The notes under the pieces: model-generated
The model's input: the letters and a program-made list of their open reading frames with translations, nothing else
Database searches by the model: none
Told to the model about the DNA's origin: nothing
Position numbers and translations under genes: made by a program
Shown: positions 34,011 through 43,905 of the stretch, piece after piece
How the letters are laid out: each line of letters starts with the position of its first letter
How positions within the stretch are numbered: position 1 is the stretch's first letter
DNA from: Cryptomeria japonica
Lineage: Eukaryota > Streptophyta > Pinopsida > Cupressales > Cupressaceae
Assembly: GCF_030272615.1 (NCBI RefSeq)
Contig: NC_081413.1
Location: 552,073,136-552,137,135 of the forward strand
DNA: 64,000 bases
Reading direction: 5' to 3'

Positions 34011-34648
34011 TCCACGTGAACAGTGATCGTGCCCTCTTCCACATCCAACACTTCCATGTTCCTAACTTGGTTCATTTTTGTCTCCCTGCTGGAGCCTTCG
34101 CCAAACTGCAGCACACGATCCTTCTTAGTTGTTCTTCCATAAGGTCAACCCCGTCATTTTGTGCGTGCAAGAACCGTTCGTTGCACAAGTGTTCTATATT
34201 CCAACCAAGGTCCCCATTTTTCCATCTCCACACGCACTTCCCAGATATCGACCATCTCAAGGTATTGCATAATACCATACATTCCAACCTGTGCTACACT
34301 TCTTCTAGCCTCTTTATTGAGTGTGGCACTCCAGAGCAAGAACAGTCGCAAGGGAGGAGTGAATTCACTCACGTGAATCCATGCTCCATCCACACTTTCA
34401 AAACCATCCATGTCTCATGCCAAACCTAATAAAGCTTCCATTCTGCCTAGCCATTCCTTCTTGACACACTTGTTCATGATTTCTCTGACTTTCAGAACAA
34501 GCTGGAGCTCCAGACACCATGCCATAAATAGAGACACTATGTCTGCATTCGTTCTGTACTTCCATCCACCGTCTACGTACTCAAGTCCAAGGATCAACTT
34601 CACCGCGAAAAGGAATGTGGTGTCTTCATAGATAAATAGGTTCATCAA
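34011..34648 (-). pseudogene. Unknown minus-strand pseudogene, three TGA stops
   Basis: One minus frame is open from 34,648 to about 34,011 (about 210 codons) except for TGA near 34,413, 34,152 and 34,144. The product is Trp- and Met-rich, with EYVDGGWKYRTNADIVSLFM, WLGRMEALLGLA, VEMEKWGPWLEYRTLV and a charged tail (RNMEVLDVEEGT). The upstream part is not recognisable. No known domain is evident. All three stops are TGA, unlike the TAG-rich elements nearby. Confidence 0.4.
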
Positions 34649-35035
34649 CCTATCATCGCTTATTCATCCCCAAAATGCGACCTGTGTTTTTCTTGTTTCT
34701 AAAGAAAAGTTGGCCTCCATATTTGAAATCGTGATACCTGCGATTCCAAAACGGACATGCAAATCTGTCAGACTAACAAGGATGTCTATAAATTATTTCA
34801 ATTTTTATCAACCTATGCCTTAATTTTTTAGTGCTTTCTAATAACTAAGTTCATCTACCACATGTTCCATATTATTCTAAAATCTAAGTTTCTGCACAAT
34901 AATCTGTGGACATTTTTGTACACTTACACATTTCCATATCATTCTATCCTACGAAGACCTTGGATTCATATGATGCACACAGCTAATAAAAAGTTTCTTT
35001 GACTAACAAGGCACGTTATGCGCTTTCGCCCATGA
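34649..35035. other. Non-coding stretch
   Basis: Nothing recognised apart from AT-rich sequence. Confidence 0.35.
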
Positions 35036-35400
35036 CCGCTCCAAAATGGTAGTACACAATGACTAACACGCATGTTAGTCACACGTTTTACACCATCAAT
35101 TTTGCAATGAACAGGCAATAATTGACTAACACAATGCTAACACGCTGTACAATAGGTGCTCTCGCTCCAAAGCGGACCTTTCATACAATATTTTAGCGAT
35201 AGGTTACTCAATCACAGCCGTTAATTGCAAAATCGATGGTGTAAAACGCTCTACTAACCCCCATGTTAGTAAATCCGTACTTCATTTTTGAACCAGAATA
35301 CATGCACGCACAGCTAACAGACGTGTTAGTCAATCCATATTGTCTTTTTTGAGCCATAATAGACGCATTCGGCCGTAGCTCCAAAACAGACATTTTTTTT
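35036..35400. mobile_element. MITE pair in opposite orientations plus a third end
   Basis: A plus copy lies at 35,036-35,172, from CGCTCCAAAATGG to GCTCTCGCTCC, with palindrome GACTAACACGCATGTTAGTC. A minus copy shares the junction and runs to about 35,285. A third end, GAGCCATAATAGACGC, follows at about 35,350. Adjacent copies share their terminal sequence, as expected when one copy inserts into the end of another. Confidence 0.75.
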
Positions 35401-35879
35401 GTTATTTTAGACTACTTATGTAAATCATATTAAAATAAGAAGACCAAAAAACTCGTGTAAAATTATCTACAAATTTATATGGGTATTTCTACATATTCAT
35501 TTGAATCATTTGAAGATAGTTTGAATATTAGTATTATGCTATATATTTTACGTATATTGTTGTCTTAGAATGAGTGGTATTAGATCTTAGATGTACGAGC
35601 TTGTCAACCTAATTGGGTACATATAATTGTTAATCGTCCAAGGACTAACACGCATGTTAGTTAATCGCGTTTAGTCAATCCATACGGTGGAGTCCGCAAG
35701 GCCGCGACTATTGCGCGACTAACATGCATGCGGCTATTCTAGTAAATCCTTACTATGGTTTTGGAGCCAGAATAGATGAGTTCACATTTGAGGAAGCATA
35801 ATCAGAAAATCTGCCCCCTTATGGATGGAAGAAGTTCCTGCTTAATTATGGAAGTATTACAAATAATGGAAAGTTACAC
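35401..35879. other. Non-coding with degraded MITE pieces
   Basis: GGACTAACACGCATGTTAGT at about 35,641 and TTTTGGAGCCAGAATAGATG at 35,759 are family fragments. There is no gene. Confidence 0.45.
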
Positions 35880-36250
35880 TATCGGGATAAGTAACCTCGA
35901 TAAATACACGCAACAAATACTAGTTGTTGATCGACATATCATATACCAATAACAATGCATGGAAATCCAAGGTCGGACCTATCGGCATTAGTCTCACTGA
36001 TTAAATTGAGAAGTCAACGGCAATTATATCAGAGAAGCATATACCAATAAGGCTCATCGGTATAGTGAACATAAGCGGCAAAAGCATAATATTGTCTTGA
36101 TGATAACCGATGAGGCTATCGGTAAGACTCATACCGAAAAGTGCAATAGTGGAAATGTCACCAAATGTGAAGGTTGTAGTGAAAAGAAAGTCTGAATAGC
36201 TTCGCCCAGAAATGACACACCAAATAGACGTAGGCAACCTAACACCAATC
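35880..36250. repeat. ATCGG-hairpin fragment of the element leader
   Basis: A further copy of the leader type: TATCGGGATAAGTAACCTCG, CATCGGTATAGTGAACATAA and the hairpin CTATCGGTAAGACTCATACC (36,117). No associated ORF remains, so it is a leader-only fragment. Confidence 0.5.
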
Positions 36251-36325
36251 ACCCACCAAAACGGCAGTACAGCGAGACTAACACGTGTTTTTGTCGAACA
36301 TTTTACCATGACTTTTTGGAGCTAG
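36250..36325 (+). mobile_element. Internally deleted MITE
   Basis: The left end CCAAAACGGCAGTACAGCG, then GACTAACACG, runs directly to a right end TTTTTGGAGCTAG after about 65 bp. It lacks the TTTGCAGTTAACGG core, so it is a deletion derivative about half the normal length. Confidence 0.6.
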
Positions 36326-36729
36326 CAAACACGTGTCCAATGTGATATCTAACCCTAATGCAAATAATTTCAAACTAGAGCAAAACAAGAATAATTTCCC
36401 ACTAAAGAAAAACAATAAAATTTTTGCACTACATATAAACCAAAACATGCAAATTTTCCCCCTGCATATAAAGCAAAATAAAAAATGAAAACAACAATTG
36501 AAACCCAAAATATACAACCAGAAAAAAAATGGCTTGTCTACATACCTGACAACCTTCAAAAATGAAACCTCCCTCAACAACCCAGGCTGCCCTTCAATAA
36601 TAACTTGCTACCTCCTTCTTCAAGCCCTTCTTTCCCTTCAAAAATAGTAGAAAACTTCAACAATGAGGACGCCCAACAATGAGGACACTTGCTTTAATCG
36701 CACATTAGTCCCATTATTCCTCCTTTTTT
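36326..36729. other. A-rich non-coding stretch
   Basis: No gene recognised. Confidence 0.35.
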
Positions 36730-36985
36730 CCACATGAGGCAAAAAATGGTGGGAGGTATTCTGAAATGGAGGTACAGGGACTCGTCGTACGGTTTACCTA
36801 ACACACGTGTTAGTGGCGTGTTCTACATCGTCTATTTTTCAATGAATGACTACGATTTTTTCCACATGAGGCAGAAAATGACGCGAGGTATTTGGTATTC
36901 TGCTAAAATGGTACAGTGACATGTACTATGGTTTGCCTAACATGTGTGTTAGTGGCGCATTCTACATTGTCGATTTTTCAATGAA
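36730..36985. repeat. 131-bp tandem duplication containing MITE core
   Basis: CCACATGAGGCA starts at 36,730 and 36,861. Each unit includes a CTAACAxxxGTGTTAGTGGCG palindrome and TTTTTCAATGAA core, so a partial MITE-like element was duplicated with flank. The first bases resemble the start of the window. Confidence 0.7.
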
Positions 36986-37059
36986 CAATTGCAATTGACT
37001 AAGGACTAAACCACCTATCACTAACACGTACGAGAGGTTTTGGAGGGAGCCACCGCATT

Positions 37060-37400
37060 TTAGAAGCTCATGCTCTCTTTTTCTTGTCGTTTTGGCATCC
37101 GAATGCGGTCTTCTACACTTGCCACCGGTTGTTTGTTTTTCATGGCTTTTAATGTACATGTTAGGCACAACACACCGACGCGAGCCGCGGCCCAAGATCC
37201 ACCGTCCTCCGGCATGTCCACGTAGTTTCGCATGGGCCCCGACGTTTGAAACAAGCGAGTCCAAGACAACTCCACGTCATTTTCTCTAGGTCCGACGGCT
37301 ACGCCAAATTGGCATGGTATGCATGTCTCGAACATGTATGTCGATGCATGTCATTGGTACGATAGATCACGTTTGGAGCCAGAATAGACACATCCACGGA
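37060..37400 (-). repeat. Inverted partner of 580-840, plus foldback arm
   Basis: Read on the minus strand this matches 580-840 (CGAGACATGCATACCATGCC and following). Bases 37,330-37,400 match 313-385 (TCGATGCATGTCATTGGTAC, then TTTGGAGCCAGAATAGACAC). The two loci therefore hold the same two components in a different relative orientation. It is GC-richer than its surroundings. No gene function is recognised. Confidence 0.5.
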
Positions 37401-38164
37401 GTGCAGTTCAAGCATTTTATGTGGATGTTCATCAATTAAAAAATTTGTAAGTAGATTGATAAGATGCATTAACACCATTTTCTAATGAGTTAACCTTATA
37501 ACAATTCAATTGTGAGGACAGGAAACTTTTGCATGACAACTTGTATACATTGATTGACAGAAAGGCTTGATTTGACATAAAGCCTGCCTTTATTGTCCTT
37601 TCTCATTTGTTGAAGGAAGGAGAGCCACATACATTGCGCTTGCTTTTTTGACTTGCCAGACTTCTATCTCTGACAATTCATGAGAAAATGAGCCATGGCC
37701 TATTATGAAAATTGGATCTGAAAGAGGGGATGACAAAGAGAAAAGCCCTTCTTATACTGCTGGATGCTTAATCTTTTGAGTATAGTTCCCACAAATTTGG
37801 GGTAAATTGTAGAACTATCTTTTTGAGTTGAAGAGCCAAACCACAGTGATCCATTGCACCAAATTAGTTGCTATTTATTACATCCAATGACTTACTACAG
37901 ATCGTTAGCCCTTGCCAATGTGTTCCTCTGGGAATCATTTCTACCTGTTATCCTCCATTGCCCATTGCTTGTTAATTTTTTTTAATGGGAAAAAATTAGC
38001 TGCTCCTAGCTCCATTAGTGCTGCCATAATTTTCTTTAGGTTTATTTTCTTTGATTTTGGATTTCATCCATTCCTACTTTTCCATGAATACCTCTAATTG
38101 CTTACAAGACAAATTTTTCATTTCACATCCCTTTACCCTTGCAATAGTAGTAGATCCACAAAAA
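37401..38164. other. Non-coding or unrecognised decayed sequence
   Basis: Neither strand yields a family I recognise. It may continue the minus-strand decayed frame described next. Confidence 0.3.
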
Positions 38165-38900
38165 ATACCAAGGTAGAGATGGTATCTTCTCTCTTTTGAT
38201 GATTTATAGGATTTTCAACATGTTCTTTCAATTGTATCTTTTCTACTATGTTATCTAAAACTAATATGAATTTATCAAATACAGACTTATCAAATATTTC
38301 AATTTCAATTTTAGCTTTATTTCCTGCAATTGTAACATCATCTTCGGCGACCTTGAATGACAGTTTACATTCCTCTTCATTTGCAATCTTTGAACTTTTT
38401 TACTCTTGCACTATTATTATCAATATTTTACTCTTCTTCAAAATAACATTCTTCAATATCTTCATCCCATTCATCCATCTCCTCTAGCCGAAATGCTTTT
38501 CCAATCACATTTAAGGGTGTTCCATCCATTGATAATTCTATTAACCCATCAAGAGAGTTAGTTTTTCCCTATCCTATCAATTCTATTCATTGACTAATCT
38601 TACATTCTATAGTTTTCCTCTTTGAAAACTACTCTTGCTCACAAGGCGAGTATTTATTATGATCATTTTTTCATCTTCTCACTCCTTCATTGTCTTTTCT
38701 ACAATTTTTTTTTATTGTTTTCTTATTATTGCGTTACTCATACTACATCAATATCCACCATAACTCCTTAAACTAAAATTCTAATTTTTATGGCTTCCTT
38801 TGCTAGTCTTCTAATTTCATCTACCCTTGCCTTTATCTTTTTTGTTCTTTTAACTTGATTATCCTCTTTTTCAAATCCTAATACAACTCTTTTGCATCAA
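38165..38900 (-). pseudogene. Decayed charged ORF, minus strand, unknown
   Basis: On the minus strand two coding-like pieces follow one another. The first is MDGTPLNVIGKAFRLEEMDE ending in an acidic run and TAA (about 38,545-38,440). After a frame change comes EECKLSFKVAEDDVTIAGNK and about 45 further stop-free codons to about 38,105. Further upstream (38,880-38,770) a Lys-rich helical piece, KRTKKIKARVDEIRRLAKEA, is visible. Composition is plant retroelement-like (Lys/Glu-rich), but no domain can be named. Confidence 0.3.
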
Positions 38901-40136
38901 GAACCGTAACCACTATTGCCCTCTAAACTATTTGGAATTCTTATTATGAACTCTCTACTCTCTACTCCCTATTCCTATTTGGAATTCTTATTATGATAAT
39001 GTTTGCTGATATAAATTAGACTATAATCTAATTGTTAATGGGTCAAACCACAACATGCAGATGTAAGAGAATTAGAAATAAATTTACAATCAATCTGGAT
39101 TTTAGTTATAACTGAACTAAATAATAGTAAGTCTTGGTTTTCTCTCTGGAATCATTACATTTCTCTGCGTTTAGGATCTATTCAATCAACATATTTAATG
39201 TAAATCCAATTTCTAGATTGTGTGAAGGTTTCTTACTGCTACAATGAATGTCAATACTTCAAAGGCTTTTCAACTCAAAGTAGACTGCTTGTACGATGGC
39301 ATCCAATTATTGACTACAATTGCAATAGGGGAAAGAGTAACTGACATTGGGGACAGAGTGCCCAAGATTGCTTCACAATCTCGGAAAATCTATGCATACC
39401 AACACAGAGGTAGGATATTTTTCAACTAGAATGATATTTTATTATCATGTTTTGTGTTTGCGACAAACTTTGACTAGGTTTTTCCGTAAACTTTACAGTT
39501 GGAATCAAGAGGGCACAGGAAAGTGTGTTGCCCCCATATTTGGCATACCTAAAATTTGAATTTTAAATCGATCTCAAAGTTAAATAAAAATCCAATAGGT
39601 GTTTTTGCGTAAGCAGTGAGCACGTGATTCAAGGTCGTTGCCGGTCAGAATATGAAAAATAAAATAATTTTGAAAATTACCACAAATTGATGGAAATCAG
39701 TTGACAGATAGGATCTAAGCGTCATTTTGTATCACATGGCCAACTTTCACTTGAACCCAGTTCATACTTTGTCATATTTTAAACTTTCAATTTCTGGTGT
39801 CTGTTGCCCCAAAATGATTAAAATATCTCATCCTAGGATTCATAATGAGGTGTAAATAATTGTGTGGACCTATTTCCCTACTACTGACGCATGTTTCAAA
39901 TTTCAGAACCTAACTCCCTACCATTTGAAAGTTATGTCATTTTTCTCCAGCCATAGCAATAAATATAAAATATTTAAATTATTTCTCAAATAATAATTTA
40001 ATATTTTAAATTATTTTAATATGTGTGGTCATTTGTGATAAAAAGTTGTCTAAAAACATCAGTTGCATTCCTCCTTGATTCCCCTCCGTGATCAATGGTT
40101 TCCGAGGTCAAAATCACAGTATTTTAAGCAGAAGGT
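38901..40136. other. AT-rich non-coding, one small open frame
   Basis: A 61-codon plus-strand frame at 39,244-39,429 (MNVNTSKAFQLKVDCLYDGI start, RGRIFFN end) has coding-like composition but no family match and no neighbours to support it. The rest reads like intron or intergenic DNA. Confidence 0.3.
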
Positions 40137-40222
40137 TAGAAATGCTCACTTTTTGAGCATTCTTAACCTCATTTCTTAACCTTTAGAAATGCTCCATTCT
40201 AGAGCATTCTTAACCTCTTCCA
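40125..40222. repeat. Tandem pair of AGAAATGCTC...GAGCATTCTTAACC hairpins
   Basis: GGTTAGAAATGCTC and GAGCATTCTTAACC pair as 14-base arms (one mismatch) around a short loop at about 40,134-40,169. A second copy follows about 47 bp later with a CCATTCTA loop. They precede an A-rich tract (40,231-40,257). Confidence 0.6.
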
Positions 40223-40299
40223 TAAAAATTTAAAAAAAAAAAAGAAAAAAAAGAAGAAGCTTCAAATCCCAGGTTATGAATGTTCATCAAATCTATTGA

Positions 40300-41740
40300 A
40301 GAGAGGAAATGGTTTCATCAGAGGTTGAAGTTGCAGTTGCTAAGGAAATACACATGCCAACATGGAGTTAAGATTCCATCACGCATTGCATTGATAAACT
40401 CTCTAACTCACGCCAGCATCCTCCCTGCCCGTGCTGAAATGGAAGCTCTGGAATAAGTATTGACATCCACCAAAGCGTTATGAGAACGTTTTTGGCCTCT
40501 ATGTTTGCAGAATGAATAAGAATAAATAACGCATTGGCATGCTATAAACCACAGATAAGGAAGGCATAGATAGGCTGCAAACTATTTGACAAAATGCCTC
40601 AATGAATTATTATATGAGGGAATGAGGTATATGATGCTATGTTTGACAGAACAATGACTAGTTAACAAGCATGCAAACTGTGGTTAAAATATCGCAGAAT
40701 AGGAAATTTTTGCCATGGAAACCATAATTTTATTTCCTCTTTGCCCGATAATCATTGTTTAATGTCTTCAAACTGTCAAGACATCCATCAGATGCACAGA
40801 AGATAGAGTGATTTCATCAGAGGTTGAGTTGCATCTGCCGTGAATGTCTTTTATGCTGAACGTGGAACTTGCACAGCCAATGAAGTGCTTGACAAAATGC
40901 CTTAAAGAAACATGGTTTCAATAAATATACACTGCGGTTAAAACACGTGCATTGCAGAGTATAATCACAGCAGGCAAACTATCTGACAAATTGCATCGAA
41001 GAAGGTATTAAGCTACATATTTTACTCTTGCCAGCGAACCAAGGTGAAAGTTGTTTAAGCATAAAGGATGGAGGAATTACGGCAGATGTTGTAGTTGCAT
41101 TTGTTTTGGTAAACATGCATGCATCGTGGAGCATAGATAGCTCGTGAAATGTCTGACCGAATGCCTTAAAGAAATGTGGTCTCATTTAGTGCAATGATCG
41201 CATGGTATGTACAAAACCAGTCACGACAATTATCAAAGCATTAAAGATAGAGGAATTTTGTCAGATATTGTGATTGCGACTACACTGGTAGACATGTATG
41301 CAGAATGTGGAAGCATAGATAATGCGCCACATGATCGTTGTTCAGCATAATACCTCAAACGACGTCATCCCATTGCATATAATGATTGCGGCATATGCAA
41401 AATGTGTTTGACAGATCTGTTAAAAACACTTTGGAATCTTCCAAGCAAATACGATTTCCAGCATTCTCACTTAGTCATGCATGCAAAAATGTGGCAGCTT
41501 AGCCAAGGAATTTAAATCGTGCTTCATAGAAATGTGATTTCACAGGTGCACAATCGCGGCATGATTGCAGGATATCGGCAAAATGGATTTGTTAAAAAAA
41601 ACTACTTTGAAACAGGGTATTGACATCCATCCATCTCACGGCATGACATGTTTTACAGAATGCGGCAGCTGCATATATGGAAGCATAAATAATGCACCTG
41701 GAATGTTTGACATAATGCCACGTGATATAGGAATAACTAT
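40300..41740 (+). pseudogene. PPR (pentatricopeptide repeat) protein pseudogene
   Basis: Broken repeats of the PLS-type PPR family are readable: ERGTCTANEVLDKMP then RNMVSI (about 40,860-40,925); IAREMSDRMP, stop, RNVVSFSAMIAWYVQNQ (about 41,140-41,215); DIVIATTLVDMYAECGSIDN (about 41,262-41,325); and GIDIHPSHG, ECGS, GSINNAPGMFDIMPRDI (about 41,609-41,732). Relatives are nuclear-encoded RNA-binding proteins that edit or process organelle transcripts. Several stops are identical (MP-TAA-RN in two repeats), suggesting that damage preceded repeat duplication or arose by conversion. Frames change between repeats, so this is clearly dead. No transit peptide or DYW tail is visible. Confidence 0.8.
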
Positions 41741-42355
41741 GGGGCATTTTACTTCAAATTTGTTATGGTTAAGGGTAGATTCTTGTTCGCGTCCAAGTAG
41801 AGTCCTTGGTAAATTGGGTGATAACAAGGAGTTACAAATCTTGGATTTTACATATCACACAGAACTTGAGAAAATTCCCTCAAAAATAGTCACTCTGCCA
41901 CAGCTGCAGTCATTGGTATTGTCAAACTATTAGAGGCTCGAACGACTTCTTGGCACCATTGGGAAGATGTTACAGCTAGGATCATTAAATTTATCTTATT
42001 GTTGCAATTCAAAGAGTATTCCAGATACCATTGGCGACCTCTACAAGCTGAAGTCATTACTGATAGTTGGTTGTGACGTCTTTCAAAGCCTTCCACCTTC
42101 CATTACTCATTTGACAAATTTAGAGTGCTTAGACTTACATAGATGCAATTCCTTACATGACATTTATGTTTTCCTTGAGAGTTTGTCAAACTTGAAGTAC
42201 TTGAGATTAGGGTCAACCTACCAGTTGTGCTCAGATCGTTGTACCCACAATTTGACAAGTGGTTCTGTCAATTTACGGATACTAGAAAGGAAATACCTTA
42301 GAAGAAAGGTGGAGGTTTCAGTTGTGTACGCTCTGTCGAAAGATATTCTTCAGTA
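41740..42355 (+). pseudogene. LRR fragment of an NLR (TNL-type) resistance gene
   Basis: The encoded repeats follow LxxLPxxIxxLxxLxxLxLxxC: LPQLQSLVLSNY, stop, IGKMLQLGSLNLSYCCNSKS, IPDTIGDLYKLKSLLIVGCD, LPPSITHLTNLECLDLHRCN and LESLSNLKYLRLGSTYQL. One TAG lies at 41,931-41,933, and the frame ends at TAG 42,354. It is the ligand-sensing C-terminal part of an intracellular immune receptor, here without its TIR and NB-ARC parts. The reading frame is continuous with the PPR repeat just upstream (41,565-41,933). Confidence 0.8.
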
Positions 42356-43439
42356 GTTGTGACAAAAGATATATAGAATCCTCATACGAAGACTATGGTT
42401 ATTACCATCCTTATATATTCTTTATTAATGACAACAAGACAAACACAGTTAATAAGTACAACGTGAAATTACAAAGAGAGCATCCAGAATTATCTACAAA
42501 GAGGGCACTGAAGGATTCTAGTTGATGTAATCATAATGGCTGTGTCCTCGAACAAAAGATGTTTGTGAATGAATAATTTGTTTCAATGCTCAAGATACCA
42601 ACCTATGGGGTAGATGGTAAGATGATTATGAGATCAGATGAAGAAAATGAAGATGGAGGCCACCTCGACAAAATCGACAAACGAATTATTTCTTCAATGT
42701 AATGGGTTTTAAAATTCTTATTGTAAAAAGTGACTTATGTTACTTATTGTAACCAAAAGTTAGGAAGTTGAATTTTTCTGTGCATAAGTGTGTAAGTTAT
42801 TAACTCATTGAAATTCATGCAGAAAATAGTTAGTTATTAACCCAGAATTAAAGTTATTTACTAAGGTGGTTATTCTGGGAAGCCTATAAATACAAGGCTA
42901 TTTGTAATGTAAAGGGGAACTTTTACAGAGGGGAAAACTCTACTGGAATTTAGGGAGAAACTTGTAATGACATTTTGATTTGCACTATGTATAGAAATGA
43001 TTTTGGACTTGTATATTTCCAAAAGGATAATAAAGAATATGTCTTAGTTCATGTGTTCTAAATGTATTCGTGTGTTATCATTGCTTATTTCTCGTATGTC
43101 AAATTGGTAGTCTTTTTATGCATATGTGATCTATACAATTGATGTGATGATGCACAAGCAACCTTTGGTATCTCAGTTTGAATGTGTTGAAGTATCTTAT
43201 CTCTCCGTATGTTGAGATTTGTCATTCTTCTTTATCGTCATCTCATGGATAAGCATATTACCTTATAAACTCCCCTTGTAATTTGTTGCTAATGTTGGGA
43301 AATCTTAGTTGATGATCATATGTCTATTGTTGGGGTTTCTATCTTTATTTCTTTTTAGTTTTATGTTTTCTCCTTTATGTACTTTCAGGTTAAAAGTACA
43401 CAAAATCCTAAATACTCCTATCATAGGAGGGAGCTGCCC
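42356..43439. other. Non-coding with a TATA-box/LTR-like stretch
   Basis: GCCTATAAATACAAGGC at about 42,886 is a good TATA-type signal followed 30-60 bases later by an AG-rich leader-like sequence, and AATAAAG near 43,029 resembles a polyadenylation signal. The combination is typical of a compact copia LTR (solo or TRIM). No partner was found, so it could equally be a promoter remnant. Confidence 0.35.
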
Positions 43440-43905
43440 CTCTCAAACACAGAGGAAGATTGCGGTTTCACTTCAATCTCTCCAATTGTTGGAACGTTTG
43501 TCACTGCTCAACGGGCAAACAGGGCCAGTTTCAGATAAACGACCACAGTGACAAATCTATTTACCAACAAAGTGTAATTCATCTTCTTTGTTTGAATGAT
43601 GCACAATATGCAACACCAATTATTGTGGTTGTCTATGGTTTTGGTGGGATTGGTAAAATCACACTAGTTGATGTCGTTGATGCACAACTCAACCTGCACA
43701 TTATGCACATTCAGTATTATTCTGAGAGCAAAGTTGCATATTCTAAAATTCCCCCCAAATTTGATTAAGCTTATACGGTTTAAAAAATATGCAAAGGTTG
43801 CGAGATGGACTCGAAAAGCTAACAAAGTTAGAGGAATTAATTTCATGGAATTGCCATCAGGTAAAGGAACGAACTTCCTAATTATGAATAGTTAAAAAAA
43901 GAGTA
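43440..43905 (+). pseudogene. NB-ARC P-loop fragment joined to LRR (internally deleted NLR)
   Basis: At about 43,620-43,690 the frame reads VVVYGFGGIGKITLVDVV, the Walker A motif of plant NB-ARC domains (usually GGIGKTT; here Ile replaces the second Thr). Only about 100 bp later, in another frame, MQRLRDGLEKLTKLEELI is an LRR unit (43,788-43,850). A normal NLR has several hundred residues between these parts, so a large internal deletion is inferred. It is non-functional. Confidence 0.75.
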
